64,000 nt of DNA from Apoderus coryli (lineage: Eukaryota > Arthropoda > Insecta > Coleoptera > Attelabidae), in the NCBI GenBank assembly GCA_911728435.2, contig OU452210.1, positions 7,502,001 through 7,566,000 on the forward strand, read 5' to 3'. Positions 52,696 to 64,000 of this stretch are shown here, one piece after another; the stretch's first letter is position 1; each line of letters starts with the position of its first letter. A model generated the notes under the pieces. The model made no database searches and was not told where the DNA came from. It saw only the letters and a program-made list of their open reading frames with translations. A program made the translations under genes and the position numbers.

Positions 52696-54266
52696 GAGCA
52701 AGCGATGATACCTAGTGCTTGTTTATATAGATCATGATTATTTGCATTTTGTAATAAGTTATAGTTATAAGTTATTCAGATTGCTGTCAAATTTATACAG
52801 TCATTTTGAGGCATCATTTTAATATTTGTTTGCATTATTTTCTTTACATAGTAAGTACTTGGGAATCATTTTTTGGTAAATACTTAAATAATCATTTGTT
52901 TTTTGTTTTTTTTCATTTAAGTAGGTGTCGGATTGGACTTAGTGTACAACATAATGAGAAAATTGCAACGAAATATAGTTTCATTCATATATTGTAAATA
53001 TTTTGTACAGAAGTTGCACTTATGCCAAGTGCTATGAATAATGATAGATAAATGGATAAAAATGCTACATGCAATTTATTCTGATAGTAATTTTCTGTTT
53101 ATATTCAACATTAAGAAACATTCTTACGATTGCTTAGAAAGGTTAAGAAATATTCTTTTGCTTCATTCGTTTCATCTACCTTGGAATTAAGGCAACAGTA
53201 GCGTAGATATGTTTGCAATCTTATTTATTTGATTGTTACTTTTAATGACATTGACTTTTTCTCGTGCTTCGTAACCATAAAATTACTTTTACTCATCGGA
53301 GGTATTTTATTGAATTAAAAATTTGAAAAAAATCTAATAAACTACATGTTACATAAATAAATAAATGTAAACGCCAATGGTTTACAATATCGCTGTCCTT
53401 GCCTAGATGTTTTCGTTTTAAAATATTTCAACAATTTTTTGCGAATGGTGGGAACAGACAGTCAATAAGTTTTATTCCTTCTTTTGTTTTTAAAAGGTAA
53501 GTAAAATAAATGTCACACACAGGTCTCCAATGTTTTTAGTAAAAATTGCCGCTCATAGACATTCACTGCTATTTAAAGATTCCAGACACTGTGTTGCCAA
53601 ATGCGAAAAAAATAACTAAAAAAACAAAACAGATGTGTCAGGTCGATCACGGCGGTAAATAAAAAACGTTCTTTGTAGATTTTGAGATTATATTTAGAGT
53701 TTTTCCAGCAATCTAACATTTAAAATTTTTCAACACAACGCTTTGTATGCGCTCAAACACAATTAATTATTATACCATGGGGACATATCGGTATGTTACC
53801 TCTCTAATAAACTATTTTAAGCTTTGGATAAAACTTAGGAAATAGAATCTACAAAAAACAAAATAAAGATATACCTACATGGCCTAGAGTTCGGTAGCTT
53901 AGAAATCTAAGTATCTTTACAATTAAGTATAATTTATTGTTAATGATTTTTATAGGATGATGATCTCGCAGATAAAGGCGTATGTTCAAAATATAGAGTA
54001 CAAAATTGCCAAAATGAGGCAAACGACGGTGCTCCATGGTTAGCCAACCTATAGCATGAAAAGTGAGTGATATATGGTCATACTTTCTTTAACCATTGAT
54101 TGATAAACATAAACAAATGGTGAAACGACGAACTTTTTGTTATTTTAGGATATTTTGTTGTCTATTCCACTCCTATGATATATATCTAAAGAAGATATCG
54201 ATATTAATCTATTTTCCCCAGTACAGTTAAGGTTATGGGTAGGATTTCTCGAGGATCATTTTGTCA
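52696..54266. other. Intergenic, no gene recognised
   Basis: AT-rich DNA without domains, RNA genes or clear repeats. Confidence 0.45.
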
Positions 54267-54578
54267 TTAAGAACTGTTGTTCAGAATGAAAGGCTGAGTA
54301 GGTGTGTAAAATTTCAAAATCCTAAGCCTGCTTTGATTTTTCAAAAGTGCCCTTTAGGAAAAATAATTACTACATATGAAGAACTCAGGTCACGAATTGA
54401 ATACTGTGGAAATTTAGGAGGTGCCTAAATAGAATCAATTGAAAATGTAGTAATAATAGTAAAATACAGGACACTTTTTTGCACTTTTCCGATAAAAATG
54501 GATCAAAAATCAAAGTAGGCCTAGGATTTTGAAATAGACATCTACTCAACCTTCCATTTTGAACAACTTTTCTTAATC
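54267..54578. repeat. Foldback repeat
   Basis: Arms at 54267-54350 and 54481-54578 match inverted: TTCAGAATGAAAGG against TTCAAAATGGAAGG, GAGTAGGTG against GAGTAGATG, and TTTCAAAATCCTAAGCC against TTTCAAAATCCTAGGCC. The spacer is about 130 bases and non-coding. Confidence 0.7.
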
Positions 54579-56072
54579 ACATCTTCGCGTATCTCTGAAA
54601 ACGGTAGTTTACGGGAGGACAAGAAAAGTTTTTTGAAAATTTCAAAGCCATCCATGATTTTTCTAGACTACTGATCCTGAAGCAAATGCACTTGATAATT
54701 ATTACGAACTAAAGCGTCAGACAGATCTCTAAGGTAAGCATTTAAAGAATAATAAAATATGACAGCATTTTATGTGAATGACTTTAAAAAAGCAGTATAA
54801 TCACGATGGCAATCTTTAATTGATTCAATGATCTCATGCAACTAACTTGTGTAAAAATGTACCAAAATTCAATTTCCATAAGCCATCGCAATTCACTTAG
54901 GTTAACTACATATCTGCAGCACCTATTCTGCACGTTCTGTAAAGGATTGCGATTGATTTTTATGAGGAATCAAGAGAAGGAGAAGGCAGGAATGAGAAGA
55001 GTTTCACATAAATTTAAACTATATTTATACCTACTCATAATTTCTGATTTTGAGTTTTATTGAATAAAAGGGAGACATTCTGTATGTAGTTTTTTTTTTA
55101 TTTACTACAAAGCCTCGGCAACCAACTTACCAAAATACAGTGTGTATATATATATATATATAATTGTTTTTTGTTTAGTTTATAACAACGGCATATATAC
55201 TAAGTAACAGCCGGCGCAGATCGAATAATCATCATAATCAAATTTATAAAAATCTGTCGGATACAGTTGTCCATCATTAAAAATCTGACTTCAGCCCTTC
55301 TTTTTATTATAAGTTGTTTTTTATCTTTGATTCTAATAATCGAACAATCTGTGCTCCTTAGCCCGAAGAAATTTTTTAACGCCCATTATTTAAAAGAGCA
55401 TCTGCATCACTATCATTTATCAAAAAGCGGGGGTGAATATTTAAATACGTAAATAGGGTTAATTATATATGCATGAACAGGATTTATACAAACAGAGTGA
55501 GGCATACAGTGTGTGTAAATTTGTAACAATAATAATTTTAAATAAACAATTAACTACCAAATAGTTATTTCTTGCCTTGCATTATTTTGTAAAAACGATA
55601 AAATGAGGTGAGTGAAAATATCAGGTATTCAGCGTTAAAGAAATTCCCTAATAAATCATTAAAAATATATTATGAAATCACATAGCATAATATGATTATC
55701 GTAAAACGCAGCCTCGAATATTTAGTTTTAGTTGTTAGTGTAGTTGAAATGTTATGAAATCGTGAAGATGATGATTTCAGATTTCTAATTGTTAAATTCT
55801 ATAATTAGAAGATGTGCCAATAAGTATTAAAATACAAATATTGGTACTTAGATACAGTAAGAATTTAAAGTTTGAAGAAGTAGTCCATATTCCTTTTGAG
55901 TGGGATCAAGACCTCAAATCCTCAAAGTTTTGATTTTTGAAAATATTATGCCAATGCGATTTTGTTGCTTTTTATAAAAACATATTAAAAACCGCTTTTC
56001 TTATTTATTTATTTTTTGATTATTTAGTGTACTACGTTGATCTTTGATTAATAATAAATTCAAGGGTATATA
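54579..56072. other. Intergenic, no gene recognised
   Basis: AT-rich DNA with a TA microsatellite at about 55145-55162. No gene is seen. Confidence 0.5.
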
Positions 56073-57895
<1,823 letters not shown>

Positions 57896-59589
57896 CGAAT
57901 TATTACGCCTTCATAAAAATAAGTTTTTTTTTTATTTTTTAAATAATATAATATTAAGTCTATTATTGCACTAGATTTTTTAATTTTTTATTACTTTTAT
58001 TGCTAATCCGAAGGATATTTAGATGATTAATGTTTAGAATTTTAAATAGTGGCGAAATATACAAAATAATGAGTACCAGAGGTAAGTATACTCAATTAAA
58101 GCTGTTATTCATAAATAAATGTCTAAGAAACGCACGATTAAATGATTTAAGTCAAAACAGAATAAAATGAAGTATTATTATTTATTTTTTATACTAATCT
58201 GCCGATTTAGAATAACAATTTCTAACGATTTTGGTCGAAGACGTTCGGCAACACCATTGAAGTAAATTCATTTGTCACTGTTATTAAATTGTATTGAAAA
58301 ATTAAGATACACACAATTTTGAATAAGTTTCCTTTGGCCCTGTTTCCATGTATCATGATGACATTGTTAGAAACTGCATATTCGAAAGTGTATAATGTTT
58401 GGACAAGTAAAAGGTGGGGCTTATGTAAAACTACTGCCGTTCATTAAGTTAATTAATTTTTGTATTTGTGCAAGATTTGCACACAACCAAAACCTATTCT
58501 GTTTTTTAAAATAAAAACGACGCATATTGTAAATGGAAACTGCCACCTGCTTTACGTGTATTTACCTTAAAAAATCTGCAAAACACATGCCCTGTCGGCC
58601 CGTGGGAAACCGAAAAGCAGATGCTGCCTTTTGCATCTTTTACCATTCTTATATTTTATTTTAAAATTTACCTGTACATTTTTATTGCTAAGGTACAGGT
58701 AAGCCTCCCCCATATTTTGAAGTGTATAAACAAACAATAAACTGTTGAACCAATTAAAAAAAAAGGTATAGTTTAAGTGACAAACATGTGATATATTTTA
58801 TCTATGGGAAAGTATATTACGAGAATATCCGGGTTAATTTCCGTCCAATGACTTGAGATTTTCTTGCATATACCAGTGTTCAAAAAAAATATGGTTTGTA
58901 TTATTTGCATTTTACTCAAATCTCAGAGATTTACGACAACAACAATGGATGAATTCATAAACTATTCCAATTAACGAAGTACAGCAAAGCATACGAGGGC
59001 CACTATTGATATTTTGGGCCTAATTAAAGATCTGTAATTTTTAATTTGAAGAAATAATCCATCCTGAAGTGTTATTTGACAAATTAAAGTCGAAATTCCA
59101 CGAAAACAATTGAATAAATCACTCTTAGAATTCTAAAAATTTTTAAAAACATGTTTCGAAGCTACTAGCTTCATCATCAGTGGTTAAACATTTGTAGAAA
59201 AGCGATTTGCATTGTGTAAATTATCATAATTATACAGGCTGTTTCAAAAAGACGCGGCAATATTTAATTTCATTTTATGAAAAAAGTTTCCATAAACTAA
59301 CTACTATTAAATTAAGTCAAATATCTCCTTACCGATTTCTTTGAAATTTAGCAGCGTTGTTGCTAGAAATAGGGAGCTTATATGGCTCTAACTAGATCAA
59401 AATTATTAAGTCCAGTGCCCTTAGGGGGGCAACTTAATAAAAATTATTGACAAAAAAAAATATACGCCACTGACTAATTTAATTTCGATATTTTCTTGTG
59501 ATAAAGTAACTAAAACTGTAACTGCTAAATGCAAATATGTTAATTTTTGTCGTAAGGGGAATAAAATTAATTTGACTATGATCTCTGTA
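57896..59589. other. Intergenic with repeat ends
   Basis: Holds a mariner-like end ACGAGGGCCACTATTGATAT at about 58993, a hairpin motif at 59150-59180 and a CAGGCTGTTTC repeat end near 59238. No gene is seen. Confidence 0.5.
59150..59180 (-). repeat. CTGANGA-stem-GAAA hairpin motif, 59.2 kb
   Basis: On the minus strand: CTGATGAT, GAAGC, TAGTA, GCTTC, GAAACATG. The stem can be extended to seven pairs with a one-base loop. Flanks match the other copies. Confidence 0.7.
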
Positions 59590-59990
59590 GCGAAAGTCTT
59601 AGTCAGTGTGAGACTGTGACTGACTTGGGCGTAACTTGATGCTAAGTTTGATTTTCGAGATCATGTCTTAAATATTACAGCAAGTGCAAATCGCGCTTAT
59701 GGCGTTATCGTGCGTAATTGCAAATCTTTTTATAAAATTAATGCACTTAAAGCACTATACTATACAAATGTCCGCTCTAAGCTTGAGTATTGCTCACTGA
59801 TCTGGTATCCTCATTACGACATTTACGGATCTGCAGTGGAGAAAATCCAGAGGAAATTTTTAAAGTATCTTGTCTTCAAGGTAAATGGCAAGGGGACTCC
59901 TGAATGATTTTCAGTTCAGTAGCCTGGAATGTCGAAGATCTATGGCATACACAAGCTGATCCACGGTGGCATAGAGTGCTCCTATTTAAT
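59590..59990 (+). pseudogene. Non-LTR reverse transcriptase C-terminal fragment
   Basis: Reads AKFDFRDHVLNITASANRAYG, then VIVRNCKSF, then VRSKLEYCSLIWYPHYD and VEKIQRKFLKYL. This is the post-YADD thumb region of CR1/jockey-like elements. It is 5' truncated and runs into the copia element's flank. Confidence 0.8.
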
Positions 59991-60041
59991 CTCTAAATTG
60001 CCGTGCCTAGAATTTCAAGTCGACATTTTGTTAGCAGAGCG

Positions 60042-60172
60042 TGGTTGAACAACCTTATGAAGTAAAATAATATATTAACTTTTAACAACTCTTATACGTT
60101 TTATTTATATTCTGACAACTATCACTATTTATTTTCTATATACAATATGATGCAATATAACAACTTCCAACA
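60042..60172 (-). repeat. 3' LTR of copia copy 1
   Basis: In element orientation it starts TGTTGGAAGTTG and ends GTTCAACCA, directly after the purine-rich tract. It contains AATAAATAGT and AATAAAACG, either of which could serve for polyadenylation. It is nearly identical to 63436-63565. Confidence 0.8.
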
Positions 60173-60182
60173 CCCCCACTTG

Positions 60183-63100
60183 TTATGTTGCTGCAAGACC
60201 CATCTTTCTACAGATTTCTTTTAGTTTTTCGTTAGATATCCCTTTTGTGAGTGCATCTGCTACCATATCTTTTGTAGAAATACTCTGAACTTGAATTTCA
60301 CCACGGTTTTGCATCTCCCGTACAAAATGGTGTTTTATATCGATGTGCTTGCTTCTTGGTCTGTATCCTGCATTTTTACTTAAATCAATCGCTCCTTTAT
60401 TATCGCAGTATATTTTTATGAAATTCAAACTATCTGGTATGATTTCATTAATAAGATTCTTTAAAAATATAGCTTCCTGTGTAGCGAAACTTAAAGCCAT
60501 ATATTCGGCTTCTGTCGTTGATAGTGCGACTGTAGTTTGTTTCTTTGACGCCCAACTGACGGCACCTCCACCAAGCAGGAAAACATATGCCGCTGTAGAC
60601 TTCCTATCATCTTGATCACCGGCCCAATCAGAGTCACAATAACCACAAATATCTTCTAAACATTGATTAAATTGTAACTTGAAATTTACGGTGTTTTTTA
60701 AATAACGGAAGATTCGTTTGACTGCTGCCCAATGAACTTTGCCAGGATTTTGATTGAATCGTGAAAGCACCCCCACTGAATAAGCTATGTCTGGGCGAGT
60801 ACATTGTGCTGCGTACATAATGCATCCGATTGCCTCTTGATAGGGAAACTTTGACATTTCTTTCTTTTCAGCATTTGTCTTAGGTTGTCCATCTTTGGTA
60901 AATGCTTGGTTTATATCCAAAGGAGTGGATATTCCATTACAATTTGACATGTTGAAACGGGTAAGAATATCCGTAATATATTTTTCTTGGTCAAGAGTAA
61001 TGGTCTTTTTTCTTCTATCTCGAGTGATTCTCATACCAAGGCAATAATGTGCTTCTCCAAAATCTTTCATCTTAAAACGTTTCATTAACATCATTTTAAG
61101 ATTATTTTTTTCATATATATCATTTGAAAATATTAAAATGTCATCTACGTATATTGCTAAAACTATATCTTTACCATTTTTTCTTCTAGAATAAACACAT
61201 GGGTCGTACATTGATTGCTTAAAACCTAGTTCTTTTATGGCTGAGTCCAGTTCTTTGTTCCACATCCGACTTGACTGCTTTAGGCCATAAAGAGTTTTTA
61301 ATAATCTACAAATTCTTCCATCAGGTAGTTCCATATATATTTCTTCATCAAGCTTTGGGTGTAGAAAAGCGGTGACAACGTCCATCTGATCGATTTCCCA
61401 ATCGTATTTGGCGGCTAGTGCGAGAAGAAGTCTGATGGAACTGTACCTAATTACCGGAGAATATGTTTCTTCGTAATCGATGCCTGAAACTTGTGAATAA
61501 CCTTTTGCTACCAATCGTGCTTTATAGCGATCTATTTCACCAGTTTTTGTAAATTTGGTTTTAAAAGTCCATTTACTTTTTACAGGTTTCTTGCCGGAAG
61601 GAAGTTCACAGATTTCCCAAGTGTTATTCCTTTTATGTGCTTCCATTTCCTCGTTCATTGCTTTATGCCATTCACTTGCATTTGTCCCCAATAAAGCTTC
61701 ATCCATCGTATTTGGATCGAGCGAGAATGATTCGAACGCAGCTTGACATATAAAATCTGAGTTAAAAATATTTTTGTTTGGCACATGAACACGATTTGAT
61801 TTTCTGATCTGGTTTTCTTGATTTTCATCTCTTTCGTTTTCTTTTAAAATATCCTCAACTTCGCCTAATTCGTTCGATGTTTCTTCAAAAACTTCTTCCA
61901 CAGGTTCAATAATTATTTTTTTTGTTTCAAATTCTGTAGGCAATTCCTCCCCCACTTCAACAACAGTTTCTGTGATTTCTAACTGCTGTTGATGGTCATT
62001 GCACTGATTTTCAGACATTGGAACCGGAAATATATTATTGTAATATTCTTCATTAGTATTTTTATTTAATGATTGGTTTTCGAAGAATTCAGCATCACGT
62101 GATATCAGAATTTTGCGTGTAATTGGATGTATAAAACGAAATCCTTTTGTATGTTCTGTATAACCGACAAATATATATTCCTCAGCTTTTCTATCTAATT
62201 TTCTTCTTTTTTCTTTGGGAATGTGTACCAAGGCTTTGCATCCAAAAATGTGTAGATGTGATAAATTTGGTTTCTCACCTGTCCACGCTTCCTCTGGAGT
62301 GCAATTTGCAAGAGCTTTTGTTGGGGATCGATTTTTTAGGTAAACTGCTGTGGATATAGCTTCAGCCCAAAAACAGTTTCCAAGCTCTGCATCTATTAAC
62401 ATGCTTCTTGCAGTTTCCATTAGGGTACGATTTAGCCTTTCTGCTACACCATTCTGTTGTGGAGTATATGCCATAGTTTTTTGATGTTTTATTCCAGCTT
62501 TTTTCAGTATACCCAATAACTGACTGTTGACATATTCAGTACCATTATCGGTATGTAGGCATCTTATTTTCTTTTTGGTTTCATTTTCAACGTATGCTTT
62601 ATACTCCATAAACTTTTCAGTTACTTCGTTTTTTGTTTGAAGAAAATAAACTTCAGTTTTTCTGGTAAAATCGTCAGTAAACGTCAAGAAGTACTTGGCT
62701 CCACCGATTGACTGAGCTTGCAAGGGACCGCAGACATCAGAATGTACCAATTCTAGTGGTTCTTTTGCGCGTTGGCAACTAGCTTTATTAAATGGTTTTC
62801 GATGTATTTTACCCTTAATGCATGCTTCACATTTGGAAAAATCGTCGTTATTGAAACTAATTCCAGTTGCTAATTTATTCTTCAGTAGCTTCATGGATAC
62901 ATTGTTCAAATGACCTAAGCGACGATGCCAAATTTCTTGAGATTTTAAAGTCCTTACTGTATTTACTAATAATTCTGCTACATCCAGTTTGTACATACCA
63001 TTTGTTTCAGTGGCAGTGCAAATGATATTCTCTGTATCTAACTTAATTTTCTTATTTGTAATGCGACATCCAAATTCTGAATCGAAAATAACAGTTCGAC

Positions 63101-63434
63101 CATTTTTGGTTATTTTACTTACAGACAAAAGATTCATTGCCAAGCCTGGTGCATGTGTAACATTTTTGATGGTTATGAAATTTTCATTTTTCAGCTGAAT
63201 TTCAATATTACCATATCCAGTACAATGCATTTTCGTTCCATTAGCAATTCCGATTTCCTGATTTTTACATTCTTCAAAATGATCTAATATGTCTTTTGAT
63301 CCTGTAAAATGTGAAGTTGCTCCTGAATCTATGTACCAGCCTTGATTCTCAGTGAATTCATTGCATGTTAACGCTTGATTTGATCGTTTGGTTTTGTCGT
63401 TACCTCGTATTGGTTTCTTAGGTTTCTGACATTC
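60183..63434 (-). CDS. Copia pol polyprotein (protease, integrase, RT, RNase H)
   Basis: Without any stop the frame extends 68 codons beyond the first ATG (63230), to the copy junction. Near its start is WYIDSGATSHF, the aspartic protease active site (about 63340). Then come the GAG-pre-integrase HHCC (WHRRLGHL ... CEACIKGK) and the integrase D,D,E (HSDVCGP, HTDNGTEY, QQNGVAERLNRTLMET). Next are the reverse transcriptase (QMDVVTAFLHPKLDEEIYM, AIYVDDIL), the RNase H (GYCDSDWAGD, ALSTTEAEYMAL) and KHIDIKHHFV. All catalytic motifs are intact. It was probably made as one Gag-Pol protein; the Gag part is cut off here. A young, possibly recently active element. Confidence 0.93.
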   Translation of the reverse strand, partial: ECQKPKKPIRGNDKTKRSNQALTCNEFTENQGWYIDSGATSHFTGSKDILDHFEECKNQEIGIANGTKMHCTGYGNIEIQLKNENFITIKNVTHAPGLAMNLLSVSKITKNGRTVIFDSEFGCRITNKKIKLDTENIICTATETNGMYKLDVAELLVNTVRTLKSQEIWHRRLGHLNNVSMKLLKNKLATGISFNNDDFSKCEACIKGKIHRKPFNKASCQRAKEPLELVHSDVCGPLQAQSIGGAKYFLTFTDDFTRKTEVYFLQTKNEVTEKFMEYKAYVENETKKKIRCLHTDNGTEYVNSQLLGILKKAGIKHQKTMAYTPQQNGVAERLNRTLMETARSMLIDAELGNCFWAEAISTAVYLKNRSPTKALANCTPEEAWTGEKPNLSHLHIFGCKALVHIPKEKRRKLDRKAEEYIFVGYTEHTKGFRFIHPITRKILISRDAEFFENQSLNKNTNEEYYNNIFPVPMSENQCNDHQQQLEITETVVEVGEELPTEFETKKIIIEPVEEVFEETSNELGEVEDILKENERDENQENQIRKSNRVHVPNKNIFNSDFICQAAFESFSLDPNTMDEALLGTNASEWHKAMNEEMEAHKRNNTWEICELPSGKKPVKSKWTFKTKFTKTGEIDRYKARLVAKGYSQVSGIDYEETYSPVIRYSSIRLLLALAAKYDWEIDQMDVVTAFLHPKLDEEIYMELPDGRICRLLKTLYGLKQSSRMWNKELDSAIKELGFKQSMYDPCVYSRRKNGKDIVLAIYVDDILIFSNDIYEKNNLKMMLMKRFKMKDFGEAHYCLGMRITRDRRKKTITLDQEKYITDILTRFNMSNCNGISTPLDINQAFTKDGQPKTNAEKKEMSKFPYQEAIGCIMYAAQCTRPDIAYSVGVLSRFNQNPGKVHWAAVKRIFRYLKNTVNFKLQFNQCLEDICGYCDSDWAGDQDDRKSTAAYVFLLGGGAVSWASKKQTTVALSTTEAEYMALSFATQEAIFLKNLINEIIPDSLNFIKIYCDNKGAIDLSKNAGYRPRSKHIDIKHHFVREMQNRGEIQVQSISTKDMVADALTKGISNEKLKEICRKMGLAAT

Positions 63435-63435
63435 G

Positions 63436-63565
63436 TGGGTTGAACAACCTTATGAAGTAAAATAATATATTAACTTTTAACAACTCTTATACGTTTTATT
63501 TATATTCTGACAACTATCACTATTTTTACTATATACAATATGATGCAATATAACAACTTCCAACA
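63436..63565 (-). repeat. 3' LTR of copia copy 2
   Basis: Same ends as the copy 1 LTR; it carries ACTATTTTTACTATATAC where copy 1 has ACTATTTATTTTCTATATAC. It abuts the interrupted gag/pol frame of copy 1 at ATTCG. Confidence 0.8.
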
Positions 63566-63575
63566 CCCCCACTTG

Positions 63576-64000
63576 TTATGTTGCTGCAAGACCCATCTTT
63601 CTACAGATTTCTTTTAGTTTTTCGTTAGATATCCCTTTTGTGAGTGCATCTGCTACCATATCTTTTGTAGAAATACTCTGAACTTGAATTTCACCACGGT
63701 TTTGCATCTCCCGTACAAAATGGTGTTTTATATCGATGTGCTTGCTTCTTGGTCTGTATCCTGCATTTTTACTTAAATCAATCGCTCCTTTATTATCGCA
63801 GTATATTTTTATGAAATTCAAACTATCTGGTATGATTTCATTAATAAGATTCTTTAAAAATATAGCTTCCTGTGTAGCGAAACTTAAAGCCATATATTCG
63901 GCTTCTGTCGTTGATAGTGCGACTGTAGTTTGTTTCTTTGACGCCCAACTGACGGCACCTCCACCAAGCAGGAAAACATATGCCGCTGTAGACTTCCTAT
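63576..64000 (-). CDS. Copia pol C-terminus, copy 2 (partial)
   Basis: The frame ends MGLAAT and the stop at 63576-63578 as in copy 1, and stays open to the window edge through the RNase H region (ALSTTEAEYMAL). The 105 residues from 63893 to 63579 are identical to copy 1. Confidence 0.9.
   Translation of the reverse strand, partial: RKSTAAYVFLLGGGAVSWASKKQTTVALSTTEAEYMALSFATQEAIFLKNLINEIIPDSLNFIKIYCDNKGAIDLSKNAGYRPRSKHIDIKHHFVREMQNRGEIQVQSISTKDMVADALTKGISNEKLKEICRKMGLAAT

Larger units (their letters stand above)
60042..63435 (-). mobile_element. Ty1/copia retrotransposon, copy 1 (5' part missing)
   Basis: On the minus strand it contains an open pol frame, a purine-rich tract GTGGGGG (about 60173-60179) and a 131-bp 3' LTR. 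At 63435 it stops inside the end of gag, where the LTR of a second copy begins. The missing gag and 5' LTR may lie beyond the window if copy 2 inserted into copy 1. Confidence 0.88.
63436..64000 (-). mobile_element. Second copia copy, runs off the window
   Basis: Repeats 60042-60608 almost base for base: a 130-bp LTR (63436-63565), purine tract, stop codon and RNase H end. The differences I see are one extra G near the LTR edge and a few bases in the LTR around 63525. Confidence 0.85.

Overview
The window looks like insect nuclear DNA. It is AT-rich, has short GT-AG introns next to very long transposon-filled ones, and carries remnants of mariner, Tc1, hAT, copia, BEL/Pao and non-LTR elements typical of insects. 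A beetle is a guess from the style of the non-LTR remnants; the sequence does not prove it.

Only one complete host gene is visible. It is the + strand gene for the chromatin remodelling ATPase INO80, reconstructed here as 19 coding exons from 5415 to 33886. All 18 introns have GT-AG ends, the phases agree throughout, and the exons sum to 4581 nt (1526 codons plus stop). The protein has the DBINO region, a SNF2 ATPase with Walker A DEMGLGKT and Walker B DEAQ, a long insertion between the ATPase lobes, the helicase C-terminal motifs [10 protein letters not shown] and DRAHRLGQ, and a basic serine-rich tail with AT-hook-like GRPR cores. Exons 1-13 are fairly compact (5.4-14.3 kb). A 12.35 kb intron then separates helicase motifs V and VI, and exons 14-19 run from 26.7 to 33.9 kb.

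The rest is mostly mobile DNA. Upstream (1-5.4 kb) there are a foldback repeat, a hAT-type MITE with a perfect 8-bp target duplication, and a candidate 1-kb terminal-inverted-repeat element. The Ino80 introns hold two non-LTR fragments on the + strand, a non-LTR element with RNase H on the - strand, a hAT transposase remnant, a hammerhead-ribozyme-like core and a large near-perfect hairpin. Downstream (34-60 kb) there are foldback elements, non-LTR fragments on both strands, a broken mariner, an internally deleted Tc1 element, a tandem repeat inside a reverse transcriptase remnant, a BEL/Pao gag remnant and a truncated PRMT1-like fragment. The last 4 kb hold a copia element with an open pol frame on the - strand. 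It is cut within its gag/pol region by the end of a second, nearly identical copy that runs off the window.

The least routine signals are structural. One is a set of dispersed motifs with a fixed flank (CTGANGA ... GAAA) around hairpin stems whose sequences differ but stay paired; one copy fits the hammerhead ribozyme core exactly. The others are the large hairpin elements, one of them inside an Ino80 intron, and the PRMT1 fragment abutting transposon ends.
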